Below, piece after piece: positions 40,901 through 46,259 of a stretch of 64,000 nt of DNA; positions within the stretch are counted from its first letter, which is position 1, and each line of letters begins with the position of its first letter. The notes beneath the pieces are model-generated. The model was given only the letters and a program-made list of their open reading frames with translations. It did no database searches and was not told the origin of the DNA. This DNA is from Pachyseris speciosa (lineage: Eukaryota > Cnidaria > Anthozoa > Scleractinia > Pachyseridae): contig JAEMWC010000049.1 of the NCBI GenBank assembly GCA_016490735.1, positions 197,501 to 261,500 of the forward strand, read 5' to 3'. The position numbers and the translations under genes are program-made.

Positions 40901-42040
40901 ATTAAAAGCGTCCGTAAACGGTTAAAGTTTGCAATGATCATCATGTTTGACCATGTCAAACATATTTATTATTATGTTAAAAACAATGTTGCATCGCGCT
41001 TATGCGTTGTCTTCTACGACGGAGGCTTTTAATGCAGAATGTGACAAATTAAGCTCTATTTTCAGTCATCTCGATTACCCTAGGGGCCTTGTTGAATCCG
41101 GCATTTCCAATTTTTCTCTTCGAGACCCTTCTGGTCCTTCAGCGAACATGAGCGAGTGAGATACCGCCATAGTTAGAGTCAGTCTTCCTTTCAAAGATCA
41201 GGTTTCTGCCAATGCTGTTCGGAGACATTTGCGCGATCTTAGTCATAAGATTGGGCTCACTGTGCAGCCAGTTTTTGTCAGTAGAAAGTTGGAGCAAGAC
41301 TTTAGGCCTCAGGAAGCCAAGCCGTCTATTGTTAAACAGCAATGCGTTGTTTATCATTTTTCATGTGATCTGTGCGATGCAGATTATGTCGGTTACACAA
41401 CCCGACACCTTTTCCAAAGCGTTGCTGAACACAAATATTCGGTAATTGGCAAACATCTCGCTGAAGCGCACGGTGGCAGGAATCTTTTGAATGAAAACCT
41501 TTTCAAGATCGTTATGAAATGTCAAAGCGAGTTTGATTCTTTAGTGTTTGAGATGCTTTTCATCAAGAAACTCAAACCTAATCTCAACGTGCAAACGGAC
41601 TCCATACGTGCTATACTTTTTGTCTAGTTTAAGATATTTATTTCTGTTACACTTCTTAATCAACTATTGTTTTCTTAGTATTTATACGCCCAAAAATTTT
41701 ATCATTTTTTGACTTGATAATGGCGTTAAGTTAACGTCGAAACGTCGTCGATTTACCTTTTTACCTTTTTTATCTTTTTATCATGTTTTTTAGTAATATC
41801 TTATCGCAATTTTTTATAGTGAAAGATTTTTATATAGTCGTTATATATATTTATACATATTATTATATATTTACACACATGTATATCTTTTTTCTTCTGG
41901 GGGTCAGCTTCTCTGTGAGGATTAGGTTCTTCCCTGTTGACACCCTATTTGCATTTATACCTCTCTTTTTTTTTTCTCCAGTTGTGTAAAAGGTTTGTAA
42001 AGCACCTTAGAACATTAGGATTTCGGCGCTATATAAATTG

Positions 42041-42088
<48 letters not shown>

Positions 42089-42887
42089 GAAAATTTTTAT
42101 AATTGTAGACACAATGCACGCTCCTATATTGAACGAGCACTTGTGCTCTTAGACGTTAACGTGGGTAAATAAATTACTGTTACTGTATTGAAAGAAAAGT
42201 TGTTATAGATGTAACGAGCTTACTTTTGGGAATCAGTATCAAAAGCTGAAACAAAAGCACTTTGAGTAAGTTTCCTGAACCGTTAACTAGTTAACGTATA
42301 AATTTTACTCTGTTCAGGATTATCAAGATGTCGTCGCCAAAGCTCAATAACATTATTATTCTGGGATGCATTCTGTGTTACGCTTCCGTTGTTCTGTTTG
42401 GACTGGATGCGAGGTTTCTAGACTTGAAAGGATTCGGCATTAATTGCAACGTGAGTACATGAACTTTCTTTGTTTACCAATTAAGCAAGATTCGAAATTT
42501 ATTTATAATTTTATGAATATCAGTTCCACGAGTCTATGTTCTCTATCACAGAGACCGGGTTCATGGAAGATGTTTTAACAGAGGAAAAGAAGCTCTTGAC
42601 TTAAGTGTTTTGATCGCTAATGTAAGAATTTTACAGTCAGGTCGCTTGCAAGAAAAACGAAGGGACGATCACAGTTCAAATAAAATTGTACAGTTATACA
42701 AGTTTTTGCTTCTCCTAGTCCTACTTTGATGATAATAAACTGTAAAGAACAACAACAACAACAACAACAACACTTTATTGCACCCATATATAGATGCGCG
42801 GAGCAGGGATGGCGCAGCGGTGAGAGCACTCGCCTTCCACCAATGTGGCCCGGGTTCGATTCCCGGACTTTGCGTCATAAGTGGGTT

Positions 42888-42921
<34 letters not shown>

Positions 42922-43046
42922 AGTTTTTCTCCGGGTTCTCCGGTTTTCCCTCTCCACAAAAACCAACATTTCCAAATTCCAATTTCATCTGCTTGTAAAG
43001 CGCATTTGATCATATGCACATGGAAAATGTGCTATATAAGTTCTAA

Positions 43047-43079
<33 letters not shown>

Positions 43080-45091
43080 AAAAGAAAGACTGATTAACAA
43101 TTTGAACAAGGGTACCTGCTCCGAAATAACTAGAAGCTAGAAGTGCCAGGGAGACAAAATACAGGTTGAATTTACAGGAAAGGTTCAAGTTGTACATTAG
43201 CCAACCGAAAACGAGTGTATGCTGGGCGAATTATCCTTTGAAAACCCGACAAAAAATCTCCTGTTGATAATGAAAACACATTTGATTTTATTTAAAAGGT
43301 AAGAACTGCAGTGCTGTCTGTTGGATTTTCTTTATCGTTCGGGGCCATGTTCAGCAAAACTTGGCGCGTTCACAAAATTTTCACTGCTGCCAAGACTCTC
43401 AAGAAAATGGTAAGAACTTGAATGACATCAATTGATATTTTTAATGTTAAAAACTGGACTACGGATATTAGATCGCTTTCCAGCATTTTCATGGCCAGCC
43501 AAACATACACTACATGCTCATATGACTGCTGCGACAAATATGGATGGTCAATGAACACGCAACGATCAAGCAAGCTGAAAAACTTTCCCTCATCTCGACG
43601 GGAATCAACCAGTACAAATTCCAACACCGTAACCAATGAAAGTACAAATGAATTCGAACTTTATATTTAACAATTAGATTATGAGCTCGAGATTTCTATC
43701 GCGTGATATGAGCTGATGAGGGCGCAGCCCGAATCAGCTATCACGCATAGAAATCGAGAGCGAATAATTTAATTGTTTTAGTATAACTCTACTAGTCGTT
43801 CAAAACTAAACAAGTAAATTATCCAAATTCTCCTCAAAGACACTTCGAAAACGCGAAGAAACGGGCGCCATTTTGTTGACAACCGCTACTCACTATCTAT
43901 CACAGAATAGCTAGCGAGTAGTGTAGCCAATCAGATCAATTGGGCAGTTTAAGAACGAAATCAGCTGCGCACTTGAAACATTCGATTCTCACTCGGCGAT
44001 CTTGTAAATCAGTTTTAATAGTTATTTTAATTTTTGCAAATGATTGTAATTAAAATACTATTGTTATTACTGAAGATTTTTAACCGAGTTTAAACAAAGA
44101 ATAACTACTGCTACTACTACTATGTGGAATGAATAATTCCGCATATTTGTATTAAAGTCGTCCCATCAGCTTCAACAGAGATCGAGATTTCTTTTAAGAA
44201 ACCACTGACAATTTAATTCATTCCAGAGCTGCAATGAGAATTAATATTGCTTCGGTCTTCTCAGACAGTTTCATTGAATCTAGTTAGCTTTGCCAAAAAC
44301 GTTGCAACACATCGAAAGGTTTCGGGCCATTTTCGCTTAGTCACGTGATCGGATTTTTTTCGGTACCAGTTTCTTTGGGCTCCTATCTTTCAGTTTTGCC
44401 ATATTCTCTGTCTTAGAGTTTTTAATATAATAATTAGATTTTTTATAAAACAAATGGCGGCTGGTTCTTAAAACTCAACAGGTATATCAATTAAAGCATT
44501 CTATTGTGGTGTTACTACAGGCCATTAAGGATCTTCACCCTGCTTGTGATTGTAGCAGGATTATTAGCAATTGATGTGGTGTTTTTGTCCTGCTGGCTTG
44601 CCTTTGACCCTTTGCAGGCTGAGGAGCTAACATTTGAAGAAGTGGTAAGTCTCACACTGGTAGTTTAGTTCCATCTTTCTTTCTGTGATATGCCTACTAA
44701 TGAAACACAATGCGTCAATTTCCTTATGCACTAAACAGTGTTTGGGCAGAATCATGTCAAATTCAGTCCTGTTTCCATACAGGTTAGCAAAGTGTGTATG
44801 AAACCTCATACATTCACTGGTGTTCGTCGTTTATCTCTTTGTAAAGAAATGTCAAATGAATATTAACAAAGTTCCCTAATAGTTTCCAAAGTTTTTCCCT
44901 AAGGTAATTTTACTCGTCATATGTGTTTGATGATAATATTCCAGCCATAAATTCTAGCCAAGTTATACTTATATAGTTATAATTTATTGTGATAACATTA
45001 CCGAGAGCTAAAAAATGATTTGTGTAAATTTTATGATAAACGTAACTAGTATATAAGAAACAAGGAACATGCGTGAGGTACGTTGCCCATA

Positions 45092-45140
<49 letters not shown>

Positions 45141-46148
45141 CAAACTTTCTTTACCCTCGGTAGTATTTTTTGCACAAGGCTAGTGGGGCCGAGCAAATAC
45201 AGAAACAAATGATCAAAATAAATATAACATGATAAGAATCCCAAATGGCCGGAGGCAAACCAGTTCGCTATTTACAAGGATGAGCGAGGAGTTGAACCAG
45301 GGACTGCCCAGACCAACACCAGCTAGTGGCTAGACCGGGATTTGAACCCAGGATGATCGCATTGAAATCCAGCGCCCCAAACCACTCGACCATCTTGCCT
45401 CCTGCATAACTATTCAAAATAATTCTGATCCACAGAGCCGAAAAGAACAGGACACTATCATCATTCCAGTGTTATTCCAATGCACCTGCACCTACAAGAC
45501 CTACTTTCTGGCGGCACTGTTTGCCTACAAAGGCATTTTGCTGTTGTTTGGTCTTTTTCTGGCCTGGGAAACACGCAATGTGACCATTCCTGCCTTAAAT
45601 GATTCCAAGTACATTGGGATGTCTGTTTATAATGTGTTCGTATTGGCGATCATCGGTGTCATTGTGGCCATTGCTCTGGATGGATCTATGTACTATGAAG
45701 CTCCTTATGCTATTTTCTCGCTGTGTCTTATCGTTTGCACCACGGTTACGCTTTTGCTGGTGTTTGTGCCAAAGGTAATATTTTAAAATAACTTAGCCTA
45801 CTTCGACGCAGGTTTCTTAATGTTTTCTTCGTGTCATCAAAGAACACAATAGGTAATAATATCAACACTTTCACTCCGAGTGCTGGCCAAGTCTAAAACT
45901 CCGTCATAACTGCGATGATCATTCACATATTCACTCTTTGATCCGAAGTTCAACTATATGATTTTCATATATTCATTCTCACAAGTCTAAAACAGTAAGA
46001 AACACCGTTATCCCAGTTTGGCTCAGCAATATCTTACTTTGTTGTTCAGATCTACCAGTTCTTGATGAAGGATGTGAACACAACTACGCAGGCCTCAAGT
46101 ATGCATGGTTGTAATGTGACCAGAGCACGAGCCCAAGTCACAGCCTGA
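10392..46148 (+). CDS. GABBR2-like: GABA-B-like class C GPCR, gene 1 (15 coding exons, one frameshift)
   Basis: Predicted cell-surface metabotropic receptor. Coding exons: 10392-10838, 33367-33504, 34901-35074, 35465-35572, 35863-35928, 36154-36357, 37013-37231, 38339-38405, 39092-39175, 40640-40790, 42318-42450, 43299-43409, 44521-44644, 45436-45774, 46050-46148; all have AG/GT borders and matching phases, about 820 codons. Residues 1-25 form a signal peptide, ~80-450 a Venus-flytrap domain, ~515-788 seven membrane segments, and the tail is only ~36 residues. Family hallmarks visible are ARKVFCE, FNISNGKNR, IKMSSPKLNN, FGAMFSKTWRVHKIF, AWETRNV, NDSKYIGMSVYNV and LVFVPK; the membrane part reads closer to GABBR2 than GABBR1. 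Exon 13 has one surplus base, so translation would stop at 44572-44574 after membrane segment 3. Either this is a recent pseudogene or allele, or a base-calling error. Gene 2 at 61.5 kb is its tandem paralogue. Confidence 0.88.
11225..11344. repeat. TATAC/GTATA-rich word cluster
   Basis: Repeated GTATAC, TATACT and GTATAA words on both strands, directly left of the palindromic element at 11345. Related words recur at 11630-11700 and 15990-16460. Confidence 0.5.
11345..11630 (+). mobile_element. Palindromic element, copy A
   Basis: A strong hairpin centred near 11425: CTTACTAACC...GTAAGTTACGGACC on the left mirrors GGATCCGTAACTTAC...GGTTAGTAAG on the right, followed by a tail with GGGCCGTACTGTAGAATACGG and ATTGACCAATCAC. 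The same element lies in reverse orientation at 52965-53240, which fixes its approximate limits. Confidence 0.75.
11885..12370. repeat. Array of TTTACG/CGTAAA words
   Basis: The word TTTACGC and its complement, plus CTTTAC/GTAAAG, recur dozens of times on both strands. The core at 12146-12230 is a clearer tandem of about 20 bp (GTTTACGCTTGTTTACGCA). It has no coding potential. Confidence 0.8.
12395..12690. repeat. Degenerate tandem of CGTACACTAAGNATAAGGA units
   Basis: Units resembling CGTACACTAAGCATAAGGA start near 12398, 12446, 12508, 12549, 12612 and 12654. The spacing is 40-60 bp and the units are much diverged. The array follows the TTTACG array almost without a gap. Confidence 0.6.
12720..13340. 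other. Intronic stretch, nothing recognised
   Basis: Unique-looking sequence. Overlapping short frames occur on both strands at 12982-13336, but no motif supports either. Confidence 0.4.
13344..13610 (-). pseudogene. Possible transposase N-terminal exon fragment
   Basis: The minus-strand frame carries KTKKRLCEHFDRLVSIRTY, which resembles the CxHC-x-xLVS-x-x-TY zinc-like motif at the start of some CACTA/EnSpm-type transposon proteins, with the second cysteine replaced by F. After TY the expected histidine is reached only in another frame. This is a weak, decayed match recalled by eye; it may be chance. Confidence 0.25.
13753..14151 (+). CDS. Probable first exon of an unidentified nested gene
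   Basis: ATG at 13753 opens 133 codons ending at a good donor, CTCAA|GTAAGT, in phase 0. The product starts MSQESISFSRGSAGNF, followed by a serine/arginine-rich segment, then RETMQQVIAGPTACRR and a predicted coiled coil (KDRIEKLTDKVNALDDKMKE). An ATG at 13663 is also in frame but the serine-rich start fits a cytosolic protein better. It lies inside gene 1 intron 1 on the same strand. Possible later exons are at ~15181-15270 (a KEEEAQRYLKSF segment, then GTAAGG) and 15944-16009. I do not recognise the family; a host gene or a transposon gene are both possible. Confidence 0.4.
14531..15097. mobile_element. Non-autonomous element with CTGGTTTCC termini
   Basis: CTGGTTTCCGTATTATCGCG at the left and CGGGATATGGAAACCAG at the right form short terminal inverted repeats, with GATCGCAGATCGCAG-type subrepeats just inside. 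No clear target duplication and no reading frame of note. Confidence 0.6.
15944..16009 (+). CDS. Possible terminal exon of the nested gene
   Basis: After an AATTTCAG acceptor the frame reads DKELCPECKESKQKYKSPYT, then Q and TAA. The CPEC pair could be half of a zinc site. The link to the exon at 13753 is not proven. Confidence 0.25.
   Translation, partial: DKELCPECKESKQKYKSPYTQ
15990..16460. repeat. GTATAC word cluster with a 113-bp tandem duplication
   Basis: The segment starting at 16052 repeats from 16165 with period 113 bp and few differences (for example ACACCAGTGTACC versus ATACCAGTATACC). GTATAC, a perfect palindrome, recurs about every 15-30 bp through the region. Confidence 0.8.
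16855..17275. repeat. Array of palindromic GAGTTA...TAACTC units
   Basis: Units such as GGAGTTAAATTAACTC recur about every 25 bp with varied centres. The left edge CACAGTAATTTTCAAAGAG reappears, reverse-complemented, at the right edge of the array at 32612-33010, so the two arrays share at least one boundary. Confidence 0.8.
17650..17658. repeat. 9-bp target-site duplication (left)
   Basis: GGATAAATG, repeated exactly at 19115-19123 on the other side of the element. Confidence 0.85.
17659..19114. mobile_element. Mutator-like foldback element with long inverted arms
   Basis: Termini are GGGTCGGTACAAAACGTGG and its complement, flanked by a 9-bp duplication typical of the Mutator superfamily. 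Each arm starts with 6-8 copies of TTCTGGACCCCC, then CAATTTTTCTGTTGAAAAAT, then a ~230-bp unique segment (18238-18465 left, 18775-18998 right). The left arm is interrupted by a separate 447-bp element. No transposase frame; non-autonomous. Confidence 0.85.
17791..18237. mobile_element. Nested element, termini CAGGGGCACCCAACG
   Basis: It begins CAGGGGCACCCAACGA and ends TCGTTGGGTGCCCCTG, with AATAAT on both sides as a 6-bp duplication. The right arm of the host element supplies the uninterrupted sequence, so this insertion is exact and younger than its host. The superfamily is not assigned. Confidence 0.85.
19125..19780. other. Intronic stretch, nothing recognised
   Basis: Unique-looking sequence up to the exon-like segment at 19781. 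Only short frames without motifs. Confidence 0.35.
19781..19864 (+). pseudogene. Exon-like segment with an in-frame stop
   Basis: A CTTAG acceptor, then ATG and 28 codons ending in GAG|GTAAGT, phase 0. It reads MDEELARFLNTVCS, a TAA stop at 19823-19825, then YKQESIDNLINDE. Both halves look protein-like and share one frame, which suggests a decayed 5' exon. The family is unknown. Confidence 0.3.
19920..20586. mobile_element. Rearranged cluster of three tRNA-derived SINE copies
   Basis: Copy A (19920-20170) and copy B (20171-20348) are direct repeats beginning GTGAATGATATATGAAATG. Copy B is cut inside the tRNA-like part (TCTAACCA|GTTCATAT) and joined to an inverted copy C (20349-20586). Each full copy has a 74-bp tRNA-like head, a CCTGAA...TTCAGG hairpin and a tail with AATTGCATTAATTGCG. 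Confidence 0.85.
20041..20114 (-). repeat. tRNA-like head of SINE copy A
   Basis: The reverse complement has A box TAGCTCAGTTGGTTAGAGC and B box GGTTCAAACCC, and a 7-bp acceptor stem with one G-U pair. The anticodon arm does not fold into a regular 5-bp stem and 7-base loop (CCGGTAAT), so it is not called a working tRNA. The same head is on the plus strand at 20439-20512. Confidence 0.75.
20590..21937. other. Intronic stretch, nothing recognised
   Basis: Contains a short TTG/TTA microsatellite at ~20870-20905 and no supportable exon. Confidence 0.4.
21947..22178. mobile_element. Near-perfect palindromic element with 9-bp duplication
   Basis: The two halves of this 232-bp element mirror each other almost base for base (TAGCCTGCGTCGCAGACG ... 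CGTCTGCGACGCAGGCTA). It is flanked by GGCTTCATG at 21938-21946 and 22179-22187. A 9-bp duplication points to a Mutator-type transposase acting in trans. Confidence 0.9.
22329..24067. mobile_element. Non-autonomous element with 9-bp duplication (1.7 kb)
   Basis: The left end CAACCTCGTTCCCAGGG and right end CCCTGGGAACGAGGTTG begin ~75-bp inverted repeats that include CGCCCCCTGGAGCGAGAG. TGTTTCTTT flanks both sides (22320-22328, 24068-24076). Internal frames of 60-100 codons on both strands match no family I know. Confidence 0.88.
24080..24615. other. Intronic AT-rich stretch, nothing recognised
   Basis: No exon-like frame or repeat boundary seen between the two large elements. Confidence 0.4.
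24620..25453. repeat. Left inverted arm of the TTAA element
   Basis: Pairs with 31730-32550 in reverse complement over nearly the full length with scattered single-base differences. Confidence 0.9.
25599..26079 (+). pseudogene. Transposase exon 1 (zinc-binding N-terminal region)
   Basis: The frame reads CKRDMTSHLVSLGISSKRGR, then LNRAGLCTIKDDEQ, MTIRPQHRKDL, and NVVVPIGA before a donor at GCGCAG|GTTTGT. Spaced C and H residues suggest a metal-binding module like those at the N-terminus of large cnidarian transposases. It should join the next exon in phase 1. A decayed antisense relic of this exon lies near the right arm at 31495-31610. Confidence 0.6.
26719..26746. repeat. Poly-G tract
   Basis: A run of about 20 G inside the TTAA element. 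Similar G or C runs occur at 47527-47545, 57295-57307 and 62480-62515; copy length in such runs is error-prone. Confidence 0.9.
26825..26900 (+). pseudogene. Transposase exon 2
   Basis: After an AACAG acceptor the frame continues from exon 1 as A-LCTSCRLGHYKTREKC. The CxxC...C pattern completes the metal-binding region. The 3' limit is uncertain: a GAAAAG|GTTGGC donor at ~26903 is possible, otherwise the frame stays open to 27201. Confidence 0.5.
27391..30427 (+). pseudogene. Transposase main exon: stop codon and frameshift
   Basis: After a TTTTAG acceptor an acidic N-part leads to a catalytic core. Candidate acidic residues lie in IIIDWAMKYLP (~28850), FLRSDNAGCYHN (~29100) and AGKDICDRK (~29215), and a C2H2 finger CSESGC-x12-HMDSGKH lies at ~29630. 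A TAA at 28975-28977 interrupts the frame (EGR*EVECFVHLF), and a surplus A in CGAAAAAACGG (~29240) shifts it by one before the 29231-30427 frame. Both sides of each lesion read as one protein. It acts, when intact, on its own TTAA-flanked ends. This copy should be inactive. Confidence 0.75.
30428..31480. other. 3' non-coding interior of the TTAA element
   Basis: No frame of note; a poly-A run at ~31134-31149. Confidence 0.4.
31495..31610 (-). pseudogene. Antisense relic of transposase exon 1
   Basis: The minus-strand frame reads VPRDMASHVVSLEVRSKRNR, closely matching CKRDMTSHLVSLGISSKRGR of exon 1 at ~25750. At the DNA level GTTGTTAGCCT and GAGCAAACGT align with the plus-strand exon. So the right side of the element carries a second 5' end in reverse. 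Confidence 0.75.
31730..32550. repeat. Right inverted arm of the TTAA element
   Basis: Reverse complement of 24620-25453; ends GACAATGACAC before TTAA. Confidence 0.9.
32612..33010. repeat. Second array of palindromic GAGTTA...TAACTC units
   Basis: Same word type as 16855-17275 (for example GGAGTTAAAATAACCCCC). It starts just after the TTAA element and ends TAACTCTCTAAAAATTACTGTGT, the complement of the other array's left edge. Confidence 0.8.
33095..33275. repeat. (CATA)n and (CTATA)n microsatellites
   Basis: About five ATAC units at 33099-33118 and nine TATAC units at ~33228-33268, just upstream of gene 1 exon 2. Confidence 0.9.
33367..33504 (+). CDS. Gene 1 exon 2 (ligand-binding domain)
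   Basis: 46 codons in phase 0 between TTTTTCAG and CAG|GTTAGA. Contains NAIKAFFNLLNN and PVILLGPSNTKSLEPIAEAA, the strand-helix unit that in GABBR1 carries a ligand-contacting serine. Gene 2 has a matching 138-base exon at 62971. Confidence 0.93.
34008..34065. repeat. (CT)n microsatellite
   Basis: About 28 CT units within gene 1 intron 2. Confidence 0.95.
34080..34205 (-). mobile_element. Penelope-like terminal fragment with hammerhead-like core
   Basis: On the minus strand CTGAAGA, a stem GGCT...AGCC and GAAAC follow in order (34141-34170), the hammerhead ribozyme core arrangement known in Penelope-like retroelements. AAACTCG occurs ~35 bases upstream, as in the copy at 55.8 kb. No ORF remains. 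Confidence 0.55.
34901..35074 (+). CDS. Gene 1 exon 3 (ligand-binding domain)
   Basis: 58 codons in phase 0 between TTTACCCAG and CCG|GTACAG. Reads VSYSSGSPKFESNLTYPNTY and later AAFIKYYGWNRVAIL, the hinge region with the YGW motif. The gene 2 counterpart has 57 codons. Confidence 0.93.
35465..35572 (+). CDS. Gene 1 exon 4 (ligand-binding domain)
   Basis: 36 codons, phase 0, between TTCCACAG and AAG|GTGATA. Reads KLKIELAKNNISIIAVEGF and FQMQKLK. Confidence 0.9.
35863..35928 (+). CDS. Gene 1 exon 5 (ligand-binding domain)
   Basis: 22 codons, phase 0. Reads MDARIIIGEFSFIGARKVFC. The ARKVFCE block matches GABA-B receptors; the position of the GABBR1 ligand tyrosine (LFYETEARK) is a serine here. 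Confidence 0.92.
36154..36357 (+). CDS. Gene 1 exon 6 (ligand-binding domain)
   Basis: 68 codons, phase 0, TTTGCAG to ATG|GTAAGC. Reads KKKMFGSHYAWIIFGEFSPK, equivalent to the GABBR2 segment around YxWIIPGWYE. Confidence 0.92.
37013..37231 (+). CDS. Gene 1 exon 7 (ligand-binding domain)
   Basis: 73 codons, phase 0, CTACAG to ACT|GTAAGT. Reads AYAFDAAWIVALALNSS. The GABBR1 glutamate that binds the ligand amino group, just before AYDA, is asparagine or serine here. Confidence 0.93.
37517..37912. mobile_element. Foldback Penelope-type remnant between (ATT)n runs
   Basis: Inverted arms 37572-37712 and 37713-37838 mirror each other (GAAGTTCATTTTT...TAATATATTG centre). Each arm holds CTGACGA, a 6-bp stem GGATGA/TCATCC (TCGTCC in arm 2, still pairing by G-U) and GAAAC: minus strand 37623-37651, plus strand 37753-37781. 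(TTA)n runs lie at 37517-37571 and 37866-37912. Confidence 0.65.
38339..38405 (+). CDS. Gene 1 exon 8 (ligand-binding domain, end)
   Basis: 67 bases, starts phase 0 after TTTCGCAG, ends phase 1 at GAG|GTACAG. Reads GPVRFDKNRERIGTVLVKQN. It fits the G-x-V-x-F...GER-x-GT-x-x-x-x-Q block of GABA-B receptors and makes the next exon's phase correct. Confidence 0.9.
38584..38855. mobile_element. Foldback MITE with TTAA duplication
   Basis: TTAA at 38580-38583 and 38856-38859. Termini GCCGCTGCTACACGTTGAAAC and GTTTCAACGTGTAACAGCGG pair, and further GTTTCA/TGAAAC words occur inside. 272 bp, no ORF. Confidence 0.88.
39092..39175 (+). CDS. Gene 1 exon 9 (linker to membrane domain)
   Basis: 84 bases, 2 leading and 1 trailing base around 27 codons. 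Reads KETRIGQHFTFSGQLHIFES then RDKIWE, ending GAAG|GTAATC. Matches the G-x-E-x-x-x-G ... I-x-W segment before the first membrane helix. Confidence 0.9.
39648..39910 (+). mobile_element. tRNA-derived SINE, copy 1
   Basis: A-box-like TGGCGCAGTGGTGAGAGC and B box GGTTCGATTCC lie 35 bp apart, followed by a body with TTTTTCTCCGGGTACTCCGG. Homologous to 42805-43078. Confidence 0.85.
40640..40790 (+). CDS. Gene 1 exon 10 (membrane segment 1)
   Basis: 151 bases, 2+49 codons+2. Reads NRPPKDHTVRILEF, then hydrophobic LIVIMWSMATIGIICSLSFL and FNISNGKN, the class C signature after segment 1. The donor is AATAG|GTATGA. Confidence 0.93.
40947..41750 (+). pseudogene. Penelope-like element, C-terminal GIY-YIG endonuclease end
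   Basis: One frame, broken by TGA at 41157-41159, reads FNAECDKLSSIFSHLDYPRG, then LPFKDQVSANAVRRHLRDL, then QQCVVYHFSCDLCDADYVGY and HLFQSVAEHK. VVYHF...YVG corresponds to the GIY and YIG motifs of the endonuclease that Penelope-like retroelements carry after their reverse transcriptase. TAG at 41625 ends it. A degenerate hammerhead-like core (CTTGATAA, stem GGCGTT/AACGTC, GAAAC) follows at 41713-41743, then AT-rich tail sequence. Inside gene 1 intron 10. Confidence 0.75.
42045..42085. repeat. (ATT)n microsatellite, SINE-type tail
   Basis: Preceded by TTTCGGCGCTATATAAATTG, a typical SINE 3' end in this window (compare 43028). Confidence 0.85.
42318..42450 (+). CDS. Gene 1 exon 11 (membrane segment 2)
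   Basis: 133 bases, 1+44 codons, phase 0 end at AAC|GTGAGT. Reads IIKMSSPKLNNIIILGCILC, the most conserved block of the family, then FGLDARFLDLKGF and the conserved extracellular cysteine in INCN. Confidence 0.95.
42805..43078 (+). mobile_element. tRNA-derived SINE, copy 2
   Basis: Same A and B boxes and body as 39648-39910, ending in GTGCTATATAAGTTC and an (ATT)n tail. It lies in gene 1 intron 11. Confidence 0.88.
43299..43409 (+). CDS. Gene 1 exon 12 (membrane segment 3)
   Basis: 37 codons, phase 0. Reads TAVLSVGFSLSFGAMFSKTW then RVHKIF and KTLKKM before GTAAGA. The acceptor TTTAAAAG is weak, but the protein match is unambiguous. Confidence 0.94.
44521..44644 (+). pseudogene. Gene 1 exon 13 (membrane segment 4), frameshifted
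   Basis: 124 bases where the phases of its neighbours demand a multiple of three. It opens in frame as AIKDLH, then the frame must shift at CCC (44538-44540) to read LLVIVAGLLAIDVVFLSCW and DPL. Reading straight on gives TGA at 44572-44574. Ignoring one C restores the GABBR2-like KD-x-x-LLVIV block exactly. No alternative acceptor nearby supplies the other frame without a stop. Confidence 0.85.
45092..45402 (-). mobile_element. tRNA-derived SINE, second family
   Basis: On the minus strand a tRNA-like head GATGGTCGAGTGG ... GGTTCAAATCCC (45330-45402) is followed by a body and an (AAT)n tail at 45093-45135. The head resembles a long-variable-arm tRNA (Leu or Ser type). In gene 1 intron 13. Confidence 0.8.
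45436..45774 (+). CDS. Gene 1 exon 14 (membrane segments 5-7)
   Basis: 113 codons, phase 0, CCACAG to AAG|GTAATA. Contains FQCTCTYKTYFLAALFAYKG, LFLAWETRNVTIPALNDSKY, GMSVYNVFVLAIIG and TTVTLLLVFVPK. These match GABBR2 nearly residue for residue in WETRNV and NDSKYIGMSVYNV. Confidence 0.96.
45900..45982 (+). mobile_element. Truncated SINE tail with 11-bp target duplication
   Basis: AAGTCTAAAAC flanks it at 45889-45899 and 45983-45993. The body has CGATGATCATTCACATATTC, as in the 1345 and 63199 copies. It sits in the last intron of gene 1. Confidence 0.85.
46050..46148 (+). CDS. Gene 1 exon 15 (short cytoplasmic tail, stop)
   Basis: 32 codons and TGA at 46146-46148. Reads IYQFLMKDVNTTTQASSMHG then a basic end with TRARAQ. 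No coiled coil and no long tail of the kind vertebrate GABA-B subunits use to pair. Confidence 0.9.
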   Translation: MYQFLMKDVNTTTQASSMHGCNVTRARAQVTA

Positions 46149-46253
46149 CATGCGCAAGCCCTGTTCTAAAGGAGAGACATACGTCATTCACCTGCAAAGC
46201 TACACAAACAGAGTGTGATGCTCCGGGCAGTGCAGGTAGTTACCAAATGAAAT

Positions 46254-46259
46254 AATAAA
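46254..46259 (+). terminator. Polyadenylation signal of gene 1
   Basis: AATAAA 106 bases after the stop codon, the first canonical signal downstream. Confidence 0.65.

Noticed and set aside
43683..43765. Hammerhead ribozyme at CTGATGAGGGCGCAGCCCGAAT
   Set aside because: GAAT replaces GAAA and the flanks simply pair as AGCTGAT/ATCAGCT inside a larger foldback, so a plain hairpin explains it.
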